Assembly: GCA_963803015.1 (NCBI GenBank)
Contig: CAWDKV010000003.1
Coordinates: 496,001-560,000 of the forward strand
Origin: Berkiella sp963803015
GTDB taxonomy: Bacteria; Pseudomonadota; Gammaproteobacteria; Berkiellales; Berkiellaceae
DNA: 64,000 bases
Direction: 5' to 3'
The notes beneath the pieces were generated by a model that did not search any database, was not told the origin of the DNA, and was given only the letters and a program-made list of their open reading frames with translations. The translations under genes were made by a program, and so were the position numbers. Shown here piece after piece: positions 27,860-35,412 of this stretch; position 1 is the stretch's first letter, and every line of letters begins with the position of its first letter.

Positions 27860-28284
27860 TTGAAAAAATTGAACACCAAGATAAGTTAATCGCCCTTATC
27901 ATTCGTCATAGCTTTTCAAAACCGGGGATTTCTTTTTTTACCCCTAATGAGTATTCCCAGCAATTGGCTTATATGCAGCATCCTAAAGGCAAAGAGATTG
28001 CGCCCCATGTGCATAATCCAGTTCCAAGAGAGATAACCTACACACAAGAAGTATTATGTATCAAATCAGGTAAAGTGCGGGTCGATTTTTATGCTGAAAA
28101 TAAGCAATATTTAGAGAGTAGAATGTTAGCTGCAGGTGATGTCATTCTCTTAGCCACTGGTGGCCATGGTTTTGAAGTGATGGAAGATTTAGAAATGATC
28201 GAAATTAAACAAGGTCCTTATACCGGTCTTGAAGATAAAACCCGTTTTGATGCCGTTGCAAAACAAGAAATAATTTTAAAGTGA
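27856..28284 (+). CDS. Cupin-fold protein of a nucleotide-sugar operon
   Basis: A 142-residue single-domain cupin. HVHNPVPREITYTQE near 54-68 and GGHGFEVMEDLEMIEI near 104-119 supply the His/Glu residues expected in the two cupin motifs. Small cupins next to sugar aminotransferases may be isomerases, epimerases or binding proteins. Here it precedes the perosamine-synthase-like gene by 4 bp, which suggests action on the same keto-sugar. No specific subfamily was recognised, so the function remains open. Confidence 0.6.
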   Translation: MIEKIEHQDKLIALIIRHSFSKPGISFFTPNEYSQQLAYMQHPKGKEIAPHVHNPVPREITYTQEVLCIKSGKVRVDFYAENKQYLESRMLAAGDVILLATGGHGFEVMEDLEMIEIKQGPYTGLEDKTRFDAVAKQEIILK

Positions 28285-28288
28285 TCCT

Positions 28289-29404
28289 ATGAAATCTTTT
28301 ATTCCCGTGAATACTCCTCTTTTAGATGGTAATGAAAAAAAATACTTAAATGAATGCATAGATTCAGGTTGGATCTCTTCAGAAGGCCCTTTTGTCACCG
28401 CTTTAGAAGAAAATTTTGCTAAACGGGTGGATCGGCAATTTGGGATTGCGGTGTGTAATGGAACAGTCGCTTTAGATCTTGCTTTAAAAGCGTTAGATAT
28501 TGGAGAAAATGATGAGGTCATTTTACCGACCTTTACCATTGTATCTTGTGCTTTGGCAGTTGTGCGTGCCGGTGCTCGCCCTGTTTTAGTGGATAGTTTT
28601 CCTGATACGTGGAATATGGATGTCTCGCAGATTGAGGCGAAAATAACCGCTAAAACCAAAGCGATTATGGCAGTGCATCTTTATGGCTTGCCAGCTGAAA
28701 TGAATGCGATTTTAGCCTTAGCCAAAAAGTATCAATTAAAAGTGATTGAAGATGCTGCGCAAATGCATGGACAAACCTATGAAAATAGACCTTGCGGCAG
28801 CTTTGGTGATATTAGCACCTTTAGTTTCTATCCTAATAAGTTAATAACCACTGGCGAAGGCGGCATGGTGATGACCAATGATCCTATCCTCGCTGAAAAG
28901 TGTCGCACATTAAGAAATTTAGCCCATCACCCTAAGCAACGCTTTTATCATGAAGAGATGGGGTGGAATTTTAGAATGAGTAATCTCCAAGCGGCAGTGG
29001 GTGTGGCGCAACTAGAAAGGCTCGATGCCTTCCTTATTAAAAAGAGAAAAATGGGCGCAATGTATTCAGCGCTTCTCGCAGGGCAAACAGTAGATCTACC
29101 CATCGCGCAAACGCCTTATGCTGAAAATGCTTATTGGGTGTATGGCGTGGTGTTAAAAGGGGAAGGATGTTTGGCAAGCGATATAATGTCAAAGCTTGCG
29201 CAGTATGGCATTGGCACGCGCGCTTTCTTTTATCCTATGCACTTGCAGCCGGTTTTTCACAAACTGGGGTTATTTCAAGGCGAAAGTTATCCTATTGCGG
29301 AAAAATTAGCGCAAAAGGGTTTTTATCTGCCAAGCGGTTTAGGCTTAACTGAAAATGAAATTGTCACCGTGTCGGATAACTTGAAACAAATTTTAAGAAA
29401 TTAA
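28289..29404 (+). CDS. Perosamine-synthase-like sugar aminotransferase (DegT family)
   Basis: A 371-residue PLP enzyme. The N-terminal LLDGNEKKYLNECIDSGWIS, VCNGTVALDLALKAL, VIEDAAQMHG and FYPNKLITTGEGGM (Schiff-base Lys near 184) closely follow GDP-perosamine synthases (RfbE/Per). The substrate would be GDP-4-keto-6-deoxymannose, which the gmd product at the left edge can supply. A UDP-linked 4-aminotransferase is the alternative. Perosamine, if made, could be N-acylated by an enzyme not identified here. It differs from the legC gene at 4093. Confidence 0.75.
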   Translation: MKSFIPVNTPLLDGNEKKYLNECIDSGWISSEGPFVTALEENFAKRVDRQFGIAVCNGTVALDLALKALDIGENDEVILPTFTIVSCALAVVRAGARPVLVDSFPDTWNMDVSQIEAKITAKTKAIMAVHLYGLPAEMNAILALAKKYQLKVIEDAAQMHGQTYENRPCGSFGDISTFSFYPNKLITTGEGGMVMTNDPILAEKCRTLRNLAHHPKQRFYHEEMGWNFRMSNLQAAVGVAQLERLDAFLIKKRKMGAMYSALLAGQTVDLPIAQTPYAENAYWVYGVVLKGEGCLASDIMSKLAQYGIGTRAFFYPMHLQPVFHKLGLFQGESYPIAEKLAQKGFYLPSGLGLTENEIVTVSDNLKQILRN

Positions 29405-29407
29405 GCC

Positions 29408-30259
29408 ATGATAAAAAGAATAATCAATTACATTCAAACGACACGAAATTTACAACGGGTGAATTTAGGTTTATCTCGCGCTGCAACGACAAGTCATTTG
29501 CGAATACTTGATGACGTTTATCCTCCGACATGGGAGTTTAGTGGTTTTAGCCAAAATGGTGAAGATGGCATCATCGATTTTTTACTGCAAAAATTGTTAA
29601 GGAAAAATCGCTATTTTGTTGAAATCGGCTCAGCAGATGGTTTGGAAAATAATACGGCATGGTTAGCCATTGGTAAAAAATTCTCCGGTTTAATGATAGA
29701 AGGGGATCCCAAATTGGCGCTGCGGTTAAAAAAATCGATAGGTGCTTTTAATTTGGGCGTGGAAGGCTTGCAGGCTTTTGTTACTAGGGAAAATAGTGCT
29801 GACATTTTGCAAAAGATGCTTTTTACTGAGCCCGATCTGTTTTCACTTGATATTGACGGCAATGACTATTACATTCTTGAAGCTTTGCTTACAAATGGCT
29901 TTAAACCAAAAATCATTGTTGTAGAATATAATTCTGCTTTTGGCCCAGATAACGCCATTACTATTCCTTATCAAAAAGAGTTTAATTATCTAAGCGCTCA
30001 CCCATCAGGGTTATATTATGGCGTATCGATTAGTGCTTGGCACAAATTACTAGAACGCTTTCATTATCAGTTTGTGACAGTGGATTCTAATGGTGTGAAT
30101 GCTTTTTATGTCGATCCGAACCTGTTCAAAACCCCCTTTTTGCAAGAAATTAAACCGCTTGTTTTCGCCGAAAATTTTTATCAATTCCAAAAATACAAGC
30201 AGCCCTGGCAAACGCAGTTCAAACTTATTGAAAAAATGCCTTTTGAGGTAGTCAATTAA
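29408..30259 (+). CDS. FkbM-like methyltransferase
   Basis: A 283-residue protein. RYFVEIGSADGLENNT near 71-86 is the SAM-binding motif with a following Asn-rich turn, LMIEGDPKLALRL the acidic strand, and LFSLDIDGNDYYILEAL near 139-155 the typical FkbM D-I-D-G-x-D element. Such enzymes O-methylate sugars or glycan ends. It lies between the aminotransferase and a second methyltransferase, with a 1-bp overlap to the latter, so both may cap or decorate the same polymer. The substrate is unknown. Confidence 0.7.
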   Translation: MIKRIINYIQTTRNLQRVNLGLSRAATTSHLRILDDVYPPTWEFSGFSQNGEDGIIDFLLQKLLRKNRYFVEIGSADGLENNTAWLAIGKKFSGLMIEGDPKLALRLKKSIGAFNLGVEGLQAFVTRENSADILQKMLFTEPDLFSLDIDGNDYYILEALLTNGFKPKIIVVEYNSAFGPDNAITIPYQKEFNYLSAHPSGLYYGVSISAWHKLLERFHYQFVTVDSNGVNAFYVDPNLFKTPFLQEIKPLVFAENFYQFQKYKQPWQTQFKLIEKMPFEVVN

Positions 30260-31020
30260 TGGATGTTTTCCAAGATTATGCTAAATATTATGATTTGCTT
30301 TACCAAGATAAAGATTATCAAGGCGAAGCAGATTTTATTGATAAGCTTCTAACGACATTTAATCATGACAAGCCTAGTAGGCTATTAGAATTGGGGAGCG
30401 GCACAGGTAAACACGCATTGGCTCTTGCCAAAAAAGGCTATGAAATCGACGCTATTGATATCAGTCCTACTATGTTAGAGATAGCAGGAAATTTATTGCG
30501 TGATTCAGAAGTTGCCAATAAAGTAAGCTTTCAACTAGGAGATGTCCGTCATCTTAACTTAAATAAAAAATATGATGCTGCCATTTCATTATTTCATGTT
30601 TTAAGCTATCAAGTGACACAACAGGATTTAATGGCAATGTTTTCAACGGTCAAAAAGCATGTTGAACCAGGTGGCATTTTCATCTTTGATTGTTGGTATG
30701 GTCCAGCGGTTTTAGATCAAAAGCCGACAGTGCGTTATAAAACTTTGAAAAATGCCGATTTGCAGATTGAGCGTGTGGCAGAGCCAACGTTAGATGTCAA
30801 TACGAATACCGTCAAAGTGCATTATCATTTATACATCAAAGAAAAAGAAAAGCCGTACATCAAAATGGAAGAAACCCATTTGATGCGTTATCTTTTTTTA
30901 CCAGAAATAGAGCAGCTATGTGCGCAATTTGGCATGACTTTGCTCTCTCATTTTGAATGGTTAACAGAGCAGCCTTTAAGTGAAAAGACTTGGGGCGCTT
31001 GTTTTGTGGTTCGGGTATGA
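30259..31020 (+). CDS. Class I SAM-dependent methyltransferase
   Basis: A 253-residue methyltransferase. LLELGSGTGKHALALA near 42-57 is motif I, IDAIDISPTMLEIA near 61-74 the acidic strand, and FQLGDVRHLNLNKKYDA near 90-106 motifs II and III. The C-terminal half is a beta-rich substrate cap that resembles sugar N-methyltransferases of the DesVI/TylM1 type in layout. With an aminotransferase two genes upstream, N-methylation of an amino sugar is a reasonable inference. It overlaps the next gene by 4 bp. Confidence 0.72.
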   Translation: MDVFQDYAKYYDLLYQDKDYQGEADFIDKLLTTFNHDKPSRLLELGSGTGKHALALAKKGYEIDAIDISPTMLEIAGNLLRDSEVANKVSFQLGDVRHLNLNKKYDAAISLFHVLSYQVTQQDLMAMFSTVKKHVEPGGIFIFDCWYGPAVLDQKPTVRYKTLKNADLQIERVAEPTLDVNTNTVKVHYHLYIKEKEKPYIKMEETHLMRYLFLPEIEQLCAQFGMTLLSHFEWLTEQPLSEKTWGACFVVRV

Positions 31021-32195
31021 AGAAAATTGGCATATATTTACAAGCAGGTCCTGCTTGTGGCGGGGCTTATCAATATAACCGGATCATAGTAGATGCCTTA
31101 TCTACACTTCCCCAAGAGAAGTTTTCACTATTCGCACTTTATGGTACTTCTCATTGGGCTGAAAAATTAGCGAAAAAAAACATTCCTGCAAAAGAAGCCA
31201 AAACACCTTTTTTCTGGCAAAAGGGAATGGGGTTGTGGCGCAGATTAAAATTACCGCTTAGTCTTTGGCGAAATCATATCGCCCAGCACCATCCTTTAAT
31301 GAAAGCGATGATCGAGGCAAAATGCGATATTTGGATTTTTCCTACTCAAGATGCTTATGCTTACTGGATGCCAGTTCCTGCGCTAGGTGTTGTGCATGAT
31401 CTGATGCACCGTTATGAGGCAAGGTTTCCGGAAGTAGGGAATAAAAAAGAATTTGCTGTGCGCGAATTTCATTATCAAAACACCTGCCAATTTAGTCAAG
31501 GCGTTTTGGTGGATTCTCCTTTAGGGAAAGAACAACTGATAGAGAGTTATCAGATTAAAGAAGAAAAATGTCACGTCTTGCCTTATATTGCGCCACCTTC
31601 TATAACAGAAAAATCATTAATCGATTTTGAAAAAAAATATAAATTGCCACCTAAATTTTTCTTTTATCCAGCGCAATTTTGGCAACATAAAAATCATGAT
31701 AATTTGCTAAGAGCATTACAGGAATGTAAAAAAACGATTCCAGATGTGCAGCTGATATTGGTTGGTAGTCCAAAAAACCATTATCAAGTGGTTTTAAATT
31801 TAATCAATGAATTAAAACTACAAGACAATGTTAAAATTTTGGGATTAGTCGAAGATGAAGCCATTCCTGAATTTTATCGCCGTGCTCGCGCCTTAATCAT
31901 GCCAACCTATTTTGGACCAACAAACATTCCCCCTCTTGAGGCTTTTGCCTGGGATTGCCCCGTTGCGATTTCTGGGATTTATGGCATGAAAGCGCAACTT
32001 CAAGATGCTGCACTTTACTTTGATCCACATTCGGCTAAAGAGATAAGTAATAGTATGCTAGCGCTTTGGGAAAATGATGCTTTGTGTCAGACTCTGATTG
32101 AAAAAGGGCGAGCGCATCACCGACAATGGAATTTTGCGCATTTTTCAGCAGTGCTTGAAAGCATTTTACTTCAACAAACCGGGCAGCTGCTTTAA
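31017..32195 (+). CDS. Glycosyltransferase, GT4 family
   Basis: A 392-residue GT-B enzyme. The N-terminal GPACGGAYQYNRIIVDALST is the acceptor-side loop, FFYPAQFWQHKNHDNLLRAL near 210 the start of the nucleotide-binding domain, and MPTYFGPTNIPPLEAFAWDC near 300 the E-x7-E region in a PPLEA form. The ATG at 31017 overlaps the previous stop; a longer frame back to 30990 would run into the methyltransferase. It closes the second + strand operon and converges on the orphan gene with 12 bp between. The sugar is not known. Confidence 0.8.
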   Translation: MKKIGIYLQAGPACGGAYQYNRIIVDALSTLPQEKFSLFALYGTSHWAEKLAKKNIPAKEAKTPFFWQKGMGLWRRLKLPLSLWRNHIAQHHPLMKAMIEAKCDIWIFPTQDAYAYWMPVPALGVVHDLMHRYEARFPEVGNKKEFAVREFHYQNTCQFSQGVLVDSPLGKEQLIESYQIKEEKCHVLPYIAPPSITEKSLIDFEKKYKLPPKFFFYPAQFWQHKNHDNLLRALQECKKTIPDVQLILVGSPKNHYQVVLNLINELKLQDNVKILGLVEDEAIPEFYRRARALIMPTYFGPTNIPPLEAFAWDCPVAISGIYGMKAQLQDAALYFDPHSAKEISNSMLALWENDALCQTLIEKGRAHHRQWNFAHFSAVLESILLQQTGQLL

Positions 32196-32207
32196 TTATT
32201 TAAGTCG

Positions 32208-33536
32208 TTAAAAACGCATCCAATGTGTCGGGAAGCTGCGTTGCCAAAATACTGAAGCGCCTTCAGTATCATTATTTTTGACGCGATTGTTGGTTTCGCT
32301 GATTAAACGAGAAGCCCCTTTTTTACACCAATTTCCAGCAAATACTTTCTCGAGCACATTTTTTAACTGATAAATGGGATCTGTTCCGCCTAAGATATTT
32401 AGGGTTTCTATTGCTTGTTTTTCTTCAGCGCCCACAGTGGCAAGATGGGCATCAAAGGCCTCTTTTGCCACCGTTAAATTTTCAGCAAAATGGGGGTTAT
32501 CTTGTGGTTGCAATAGAGCCAAAGCGAGATTGTCAAGTTTGTCGATACTGGTGACAGATATTTTTCCTTGTTTCTTGTTTACATACTCTTCTTTATGCGT
32601 TTGCAAAAATGCGGCTAATTGAGGGAATTTTTTTCCTTTAACTAAGAGATGCTCTTCTAATCGTAGAAAATCTTCTGCATCCAACATGGTGCGTTCTCGG
32701 AAGTGATAATTTTGAAGACCATTGATGTCGACATTTTTTTCAAGTTGCGCTATATCAAAAGCATGGTTAGAAGAAGATAAAAACAATTGATCTAAAGGGA
32801 TTTCCTCCACAGGTGTCGTGTCAATATCTTCTTTATTATTAAATGTATTAATGCCGCGACGAATCAGTTTTAATTGAATATGGGAAATCAATTTATCAAT
32901 CTTGTTCGCGATGAGAGTCCGCAGCGGCGAAAAAGAGCCTTCTACATAGGCCATCGAGAAAACAAGGGCTATCGCTCCTATTAACGGAAAAGAAGCGGTT
33001 GTTGTCAGGGCGAGCCAAGGTTCAATATAGGGTAAAGTTAAGACAAGTGCTTCTAGTGTAAATTCAATGTACAAGGCCGCTGAAGCAATCATGCTTGTCA
33101 CGCCACCGCTCAAAATACCGAGCAGGATTGCAAGACTGATCAAGCCATTGGTAATTGTAGGCAGCGAGAAAATAACAAAAAGTCTAACTAAGGCATTCAT
33201 TGCCAATACTTGGAAGATATGGCCGAGAAAGAAAGGGTATTTTCCGGGGTCAGCCTGTTGCAGCGCTAAACCGAGAGCTAACAAAGGAGCAAGCGTGATA
33301 CTTCCTATTCCTTTTAGGATATTGAGTGGCACTAGCAAAATACTTCTACCAACAGTCCAAAAGGCGCGATCGGTGCGTTCTGGTAAATCGGGTATTTCAG
33401 TCAGGATATCGGATAATGTATTCCAGGTATGCAGCGCTATGGTGAAGGGCAGGCAGAGTGTGACTGCTAAAATATCTTCAATGATATTACTAATATAGAG
33501 GTGGTAGCGCAAAAAGCGCTGAGAGTAACTAACCAT
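32208..33536 (-). CDS. Orphan membrane protein, candidate secreted effector
   Basis: I do not recognise this protein (442 residues from ATG 33536, preceded by GGGA; an in-frame TTG at 33551 is the alternative). The N-terminal half has about five hydrophobic segments, such as SILLVPLNILKGIGSITLAP and GLISLAILLGILSGGVTSMI. The C-terminal half, from about 240, is soluble, acidic in its first part and rich in Leu, Glu and Asn. No enzyme motif was found. It shares a nearly identical promoter with the next orphan gene upstream. Legionellales effectors often combine paired membrane spans with an unknown cytosolic domain, which makes effector status a guess worth testing. Confidence 0.55.
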   Translation of the reverse strand: MVSYSQRFLRYHLYISNIIEDILAVTLCLPFTIALHTWNTLSDILTEIPDLPERTDRAFWTVGRSILLVPLNILKGIGSITLAPLLALGLALQQADPGKYPFFLGHIFQVLAMNALVRLFVIFSLPTITNGLISLAILLGILSGGVTSMIASAALYIEFTLEALVLTLPYIEPWLALTTTASFPLIGAIALVFSMAYVEGSFSPLRTLIANKIDKLISHIQLKLIRRGINTFNNKEDIDTTPVEEIPLDQLFLSSSNHAFDIAQLEKNVDINGLQNYHFRERTMLDAEDFLRLEEHLLVKGKKFPQLAAFLQTHKEEYVNKKQGKISVTSIDKLDNLALALLQPQDNPHFAENLTVAKEAFDAHLATVGAEEKQAIETLNILGGTDPIYQLKNVLEKVFAGNWCKKGASRLISETNNRVKNNDTEGASVFWQRSFPTHWMRF

Positions 33537-33571
33537 AGAATTCCCATACAACCTGGAATAATAAACCGCAA

Positions 33572-33600
33572 AATTTAACTTAATAACATATGAAAGTCAA
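33572..33600 (-). promoter_or_regulatory. Promoter of the 442-residue orphan gene
   Basis: On the minus strand, TTGACT (33595-33600) and TAAATT (33572-33577) are separated by 17 bp. The spacer and the following bases, TGTTATTAAGTTAAATTTTGC, are identical to those of the promoter at 34287-34315, 0.7 kb away, whereas the flanks differ. That points to co-regulation or a shared activator site, not to chance. Confidence 0.6.
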
Positions 33601-33680
33601 CGATATAAGTTATCAAACTAATTTTTGCGTTGCTGCAGGCTTTATTAAAGACCGTCCTCTGCTCTAGCTCTGTACCCGCA

Positions 33681-34262
33681 TTAACTTGCCTTCATTTTAG
33701 ATGAGCCAGCAGTGATTTTTACTTTTTCCTGCTGTTTTATTTGTTCATCAAGTAGTCTTCGATTTGTGGAAAATTCTATCGTATTTCTATAAGCAGCACA
33801 GATATTTTCATAGGTAGAAACTCCCAGCATAACAGCAGGGGCAGCAACGGCTTCTCGTAAGGAATCGACAGCGGTTTGATCATTGGAAAACAACCTGCGG
33901 CCTAAAAAATATAACAAACTATGCATGAAGGCCATGCCAGTATATATAAAGAAAGGATGTCGGTGCAAAAAGCCACCAACCCGGATCTGCATGGTCGAAT
34001 GCATGCTCTCGGGAATAGTTATTTGCCCTTCAGGTGAAACATTTATTGTCACCGCTCCCTTGGCGTTAAGATTGTTTTCAATGAGTGCCTTCAATTCTTC
34101 TAGAGGACGCCTTGCTTCAATTAACGGTGCTGCTGCAGCTGGGTTCTTTGCCTCAGCCCGATGTTGGAGAAAGTGAAGACTCCAATTGTATATTTCAGTC
34201 ACAATCTTAATAAGTGCGTATGCGCCAGTAGAAACCGCGAGTATAATTTCACCTAATCTCAT
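33681..34262 (-). CDS. Orphan protein with two hydrophobic segments
   Basis: Not recognised. It has 193 residues: a hydrophobic N-terminus (LAVSTGAYALIKIVTEIY), a middle region with Ala/Glu-rich helices, a second hydrophobic part FFIYTGMAFMHSLLYFLG near 110, and a basic, Lys/Gln-rich C-terminus. A strong ribosome site, GAGGAGG, lies 6 bp before the ATG. Its promoter is the twin of the one in front of the neighbouring orphan at 33536. Both genes interrupt a run of glycan genes, so they may be transferred or independently regulated cargo. A host-directed function is speculation. Confidence 0.6.
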   Translation of the reverse strand: MRLGEIILAVSTGAYALIKIVTEIYNWSLHFLQHRAEAKNPAAAAPLIEARRPLEELKALIENNLNAKGAVTINVSPEGQITIPESMHSTMQIRVGGFLHRHPFFIYTGMAFMHSLLYFLGRRLFSNDQTAVDSLREAVAAPAVMLGVSTYENICAAYRNTIEFSTNRRLLDEQIKQQEKVKITAGSSKMKAS

Positions 34263-34286
34263 TCAAACCTCCTCAATAAGCTGCAA

Positions 34287-34315
34287 AATTTAACTTAATA
34301 ACAAACTTAAGTCAA
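34287..34315 (-). promoter_or_regulatory. Promoter of the 193-residue orphan gene
   Basis: On the minus strand, TTGACT (34310-34315) and TAAATT (34287-34292) are spaced by 17 bp. The segment TTAAGTTTGTTATTAAGTT holds two copies of TTAAGTT 12 bp apart, a possible activator site; only the promoter-proximal copy is kept at the twin promoter 33572-33600. Confidence 0.65.
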
Positions 34316-34346
34316 TGCAACCGAGTCGACTTGCTTAAATTTTGCA

Positions 34347-35279
34347 CTAAAGCCCTTTAAAATAGGCGATAGTTTTTTCTAACCCCATCTTTAAATCCAC
34401 TTGTGGTTGCCAATTGAGTAGCTCTTTGGCTTTGCTAATATCAGGACAGCGCTGTTTAGGATCATCTATAGGTAAGGGTTCGAAGGTAATTGTAGATTTG
34501 CTTTGAGTTAATTCTAATACCATTTGAGCTAGGGCTTGCATGGTTAATTCTTTAGGATTGCCAATATTCACGGGCGAGTGGTACTCAGGGTGTGCCATCA
34601 AGGCAACCAGTCCTGCAATGGTATCATCGACATAACATAAAGAGCGTGTTTGCTCTCCATTGCCATAAAGCGTGAGTGGTTTATTCTCTAGTGCTTGCAT
34701 AATGAAATTACTGACAACGCGACCATCATGGGGGCACATGTTAGGGCCATAGGTGTTAAATATGCGCGCTATTCGGACTTCTACTTTATGATATCGGTGA
34801 TAATCCATAAATAAAGTTTCTGCGCAACGTTTGCCTTCATCATAACAAGCGCGTGGACCGAGCGTGTTTACATTTCCCCAGTAATCTTCACGTTGCGGAT
34901 GAACATGCGGATCGCCATAGATTTCGCTCGTAGAGGTGAAGAGCACGGGCACGTTAAGTGATTGCGCGAGGTCGAGCACATTGAGCGCACCAAGGACACT
35001 CGTTTTCGTTGTTTGGATGGGATCGCGTTGGTAGTGCACAGGGCTTGCTGGACAAGCAAGATGATAAATCAAATCAACTGGCAAGCTAATTGGGTGACAT
35101 ATGTCGTGCTCAATGATTTCAAAACCACTGAACTTTCGGCAATCCTGAAGATTGATTTCTCTTCCGGTGTAAAAATTGTCTAAGCAGAAAACCTCAAAAC
35201 CATTTTCTAACAAATTGTGGCAAAGGTGCGAACCTAAAAATCCTGCGCCGCCCGTTACTAATACTCTGTTCGTTTTCAT
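34347..35279 (-). CDS. uxs: UDP-glucuronate decarboxylase (UDP-xylose synthase)
   Basis: A 310-residue extended SDR. VTGGAGFLGSHLC at 7-19 binds NAD, LIYHLACPASPVHYQ near 70-84 with the CPASP signature is diagnostic for UXS, and ARACYDEGKRCAE near 138-150 carries the catalytic Tyr and Lys. The ATG at 35279 matches the usual short N-terminus; the open frame continues to 35321 without need. It is divergent from UDP-glucose dehydrogenase, so the two would turn UDP-glucose into UDP-glucuronate and then UDP-xylose. Confidence 0.88.
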   Translation of the reverse strand: MKTNRVLVTGGAGFLGSHLCHNLLENGFEVFCLDNFYTGREINLQDCRKFSGFEIIEHDICHPISLPVDLIYHLACPASPVHYQRDPIQTTKTSVLGALNVLDLAQSLNVPVLFTSTSEIYGDPHVHPQREDYWGNVNTLGPRACYDEGKRCAETLFMDYHRYHKVEVRIARIFNTYGPNMCPHDGRVVSNFIMQALENKPLTLYGNGEQTRSLCYVDDTIAGLVALMAHPEYHSPVNIGNPKELTMQALAQMVLELTQSKSTITFEPLPIDDPKQRCPDISKAKELLNWQPQVDLKMGLEKTIAYFKGL

Positions 35280-35343
35280 GCTTAATCCCGAAAAAAGATA
35301 AACTTTAGCATGTGGTAACAACCAAAATCTACGCTCTTTCCTT

Positions 35344-35372
35344 TTGACAGATCCGCCAGAAGCGATTATCGT
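35344..35372 (+). promoter_or_regulatory. Promoter of UDP-glucose dehydrogenase
   Basis: Consensus -35 TTGACA (35344-35349) and TATCGT (35367-35372) are spaced by 17 bp, 41 bp before the ATG of ugd. The -35 box includes the in-frame TTG that could be mistaken for a start codon. It lies in the 133-bp divergent region shared with uxs. Confidence 0.55.
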
Positions 35373-35412
35373 TGCGATATTTGTTAGACAAGGACGTGGT
35401 CATTTAGATAAC

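Noticed and set aside
34293..34312. TTAAG repeats read as a PmrA binding site
   Set aside because: The two TTAAGTT copies are 12 bp apart, while tandem sites of this kind as I recall them have about 11-bp periodicity, and the second promoter keeps only one copy. It is left as an unnamed activator site.
35344..35412. Longer ugd starting at TTG 35344
   Set aside because: That TTG is part of the -35 box TTGACA, and the family N-terminus matches ATG 35413.
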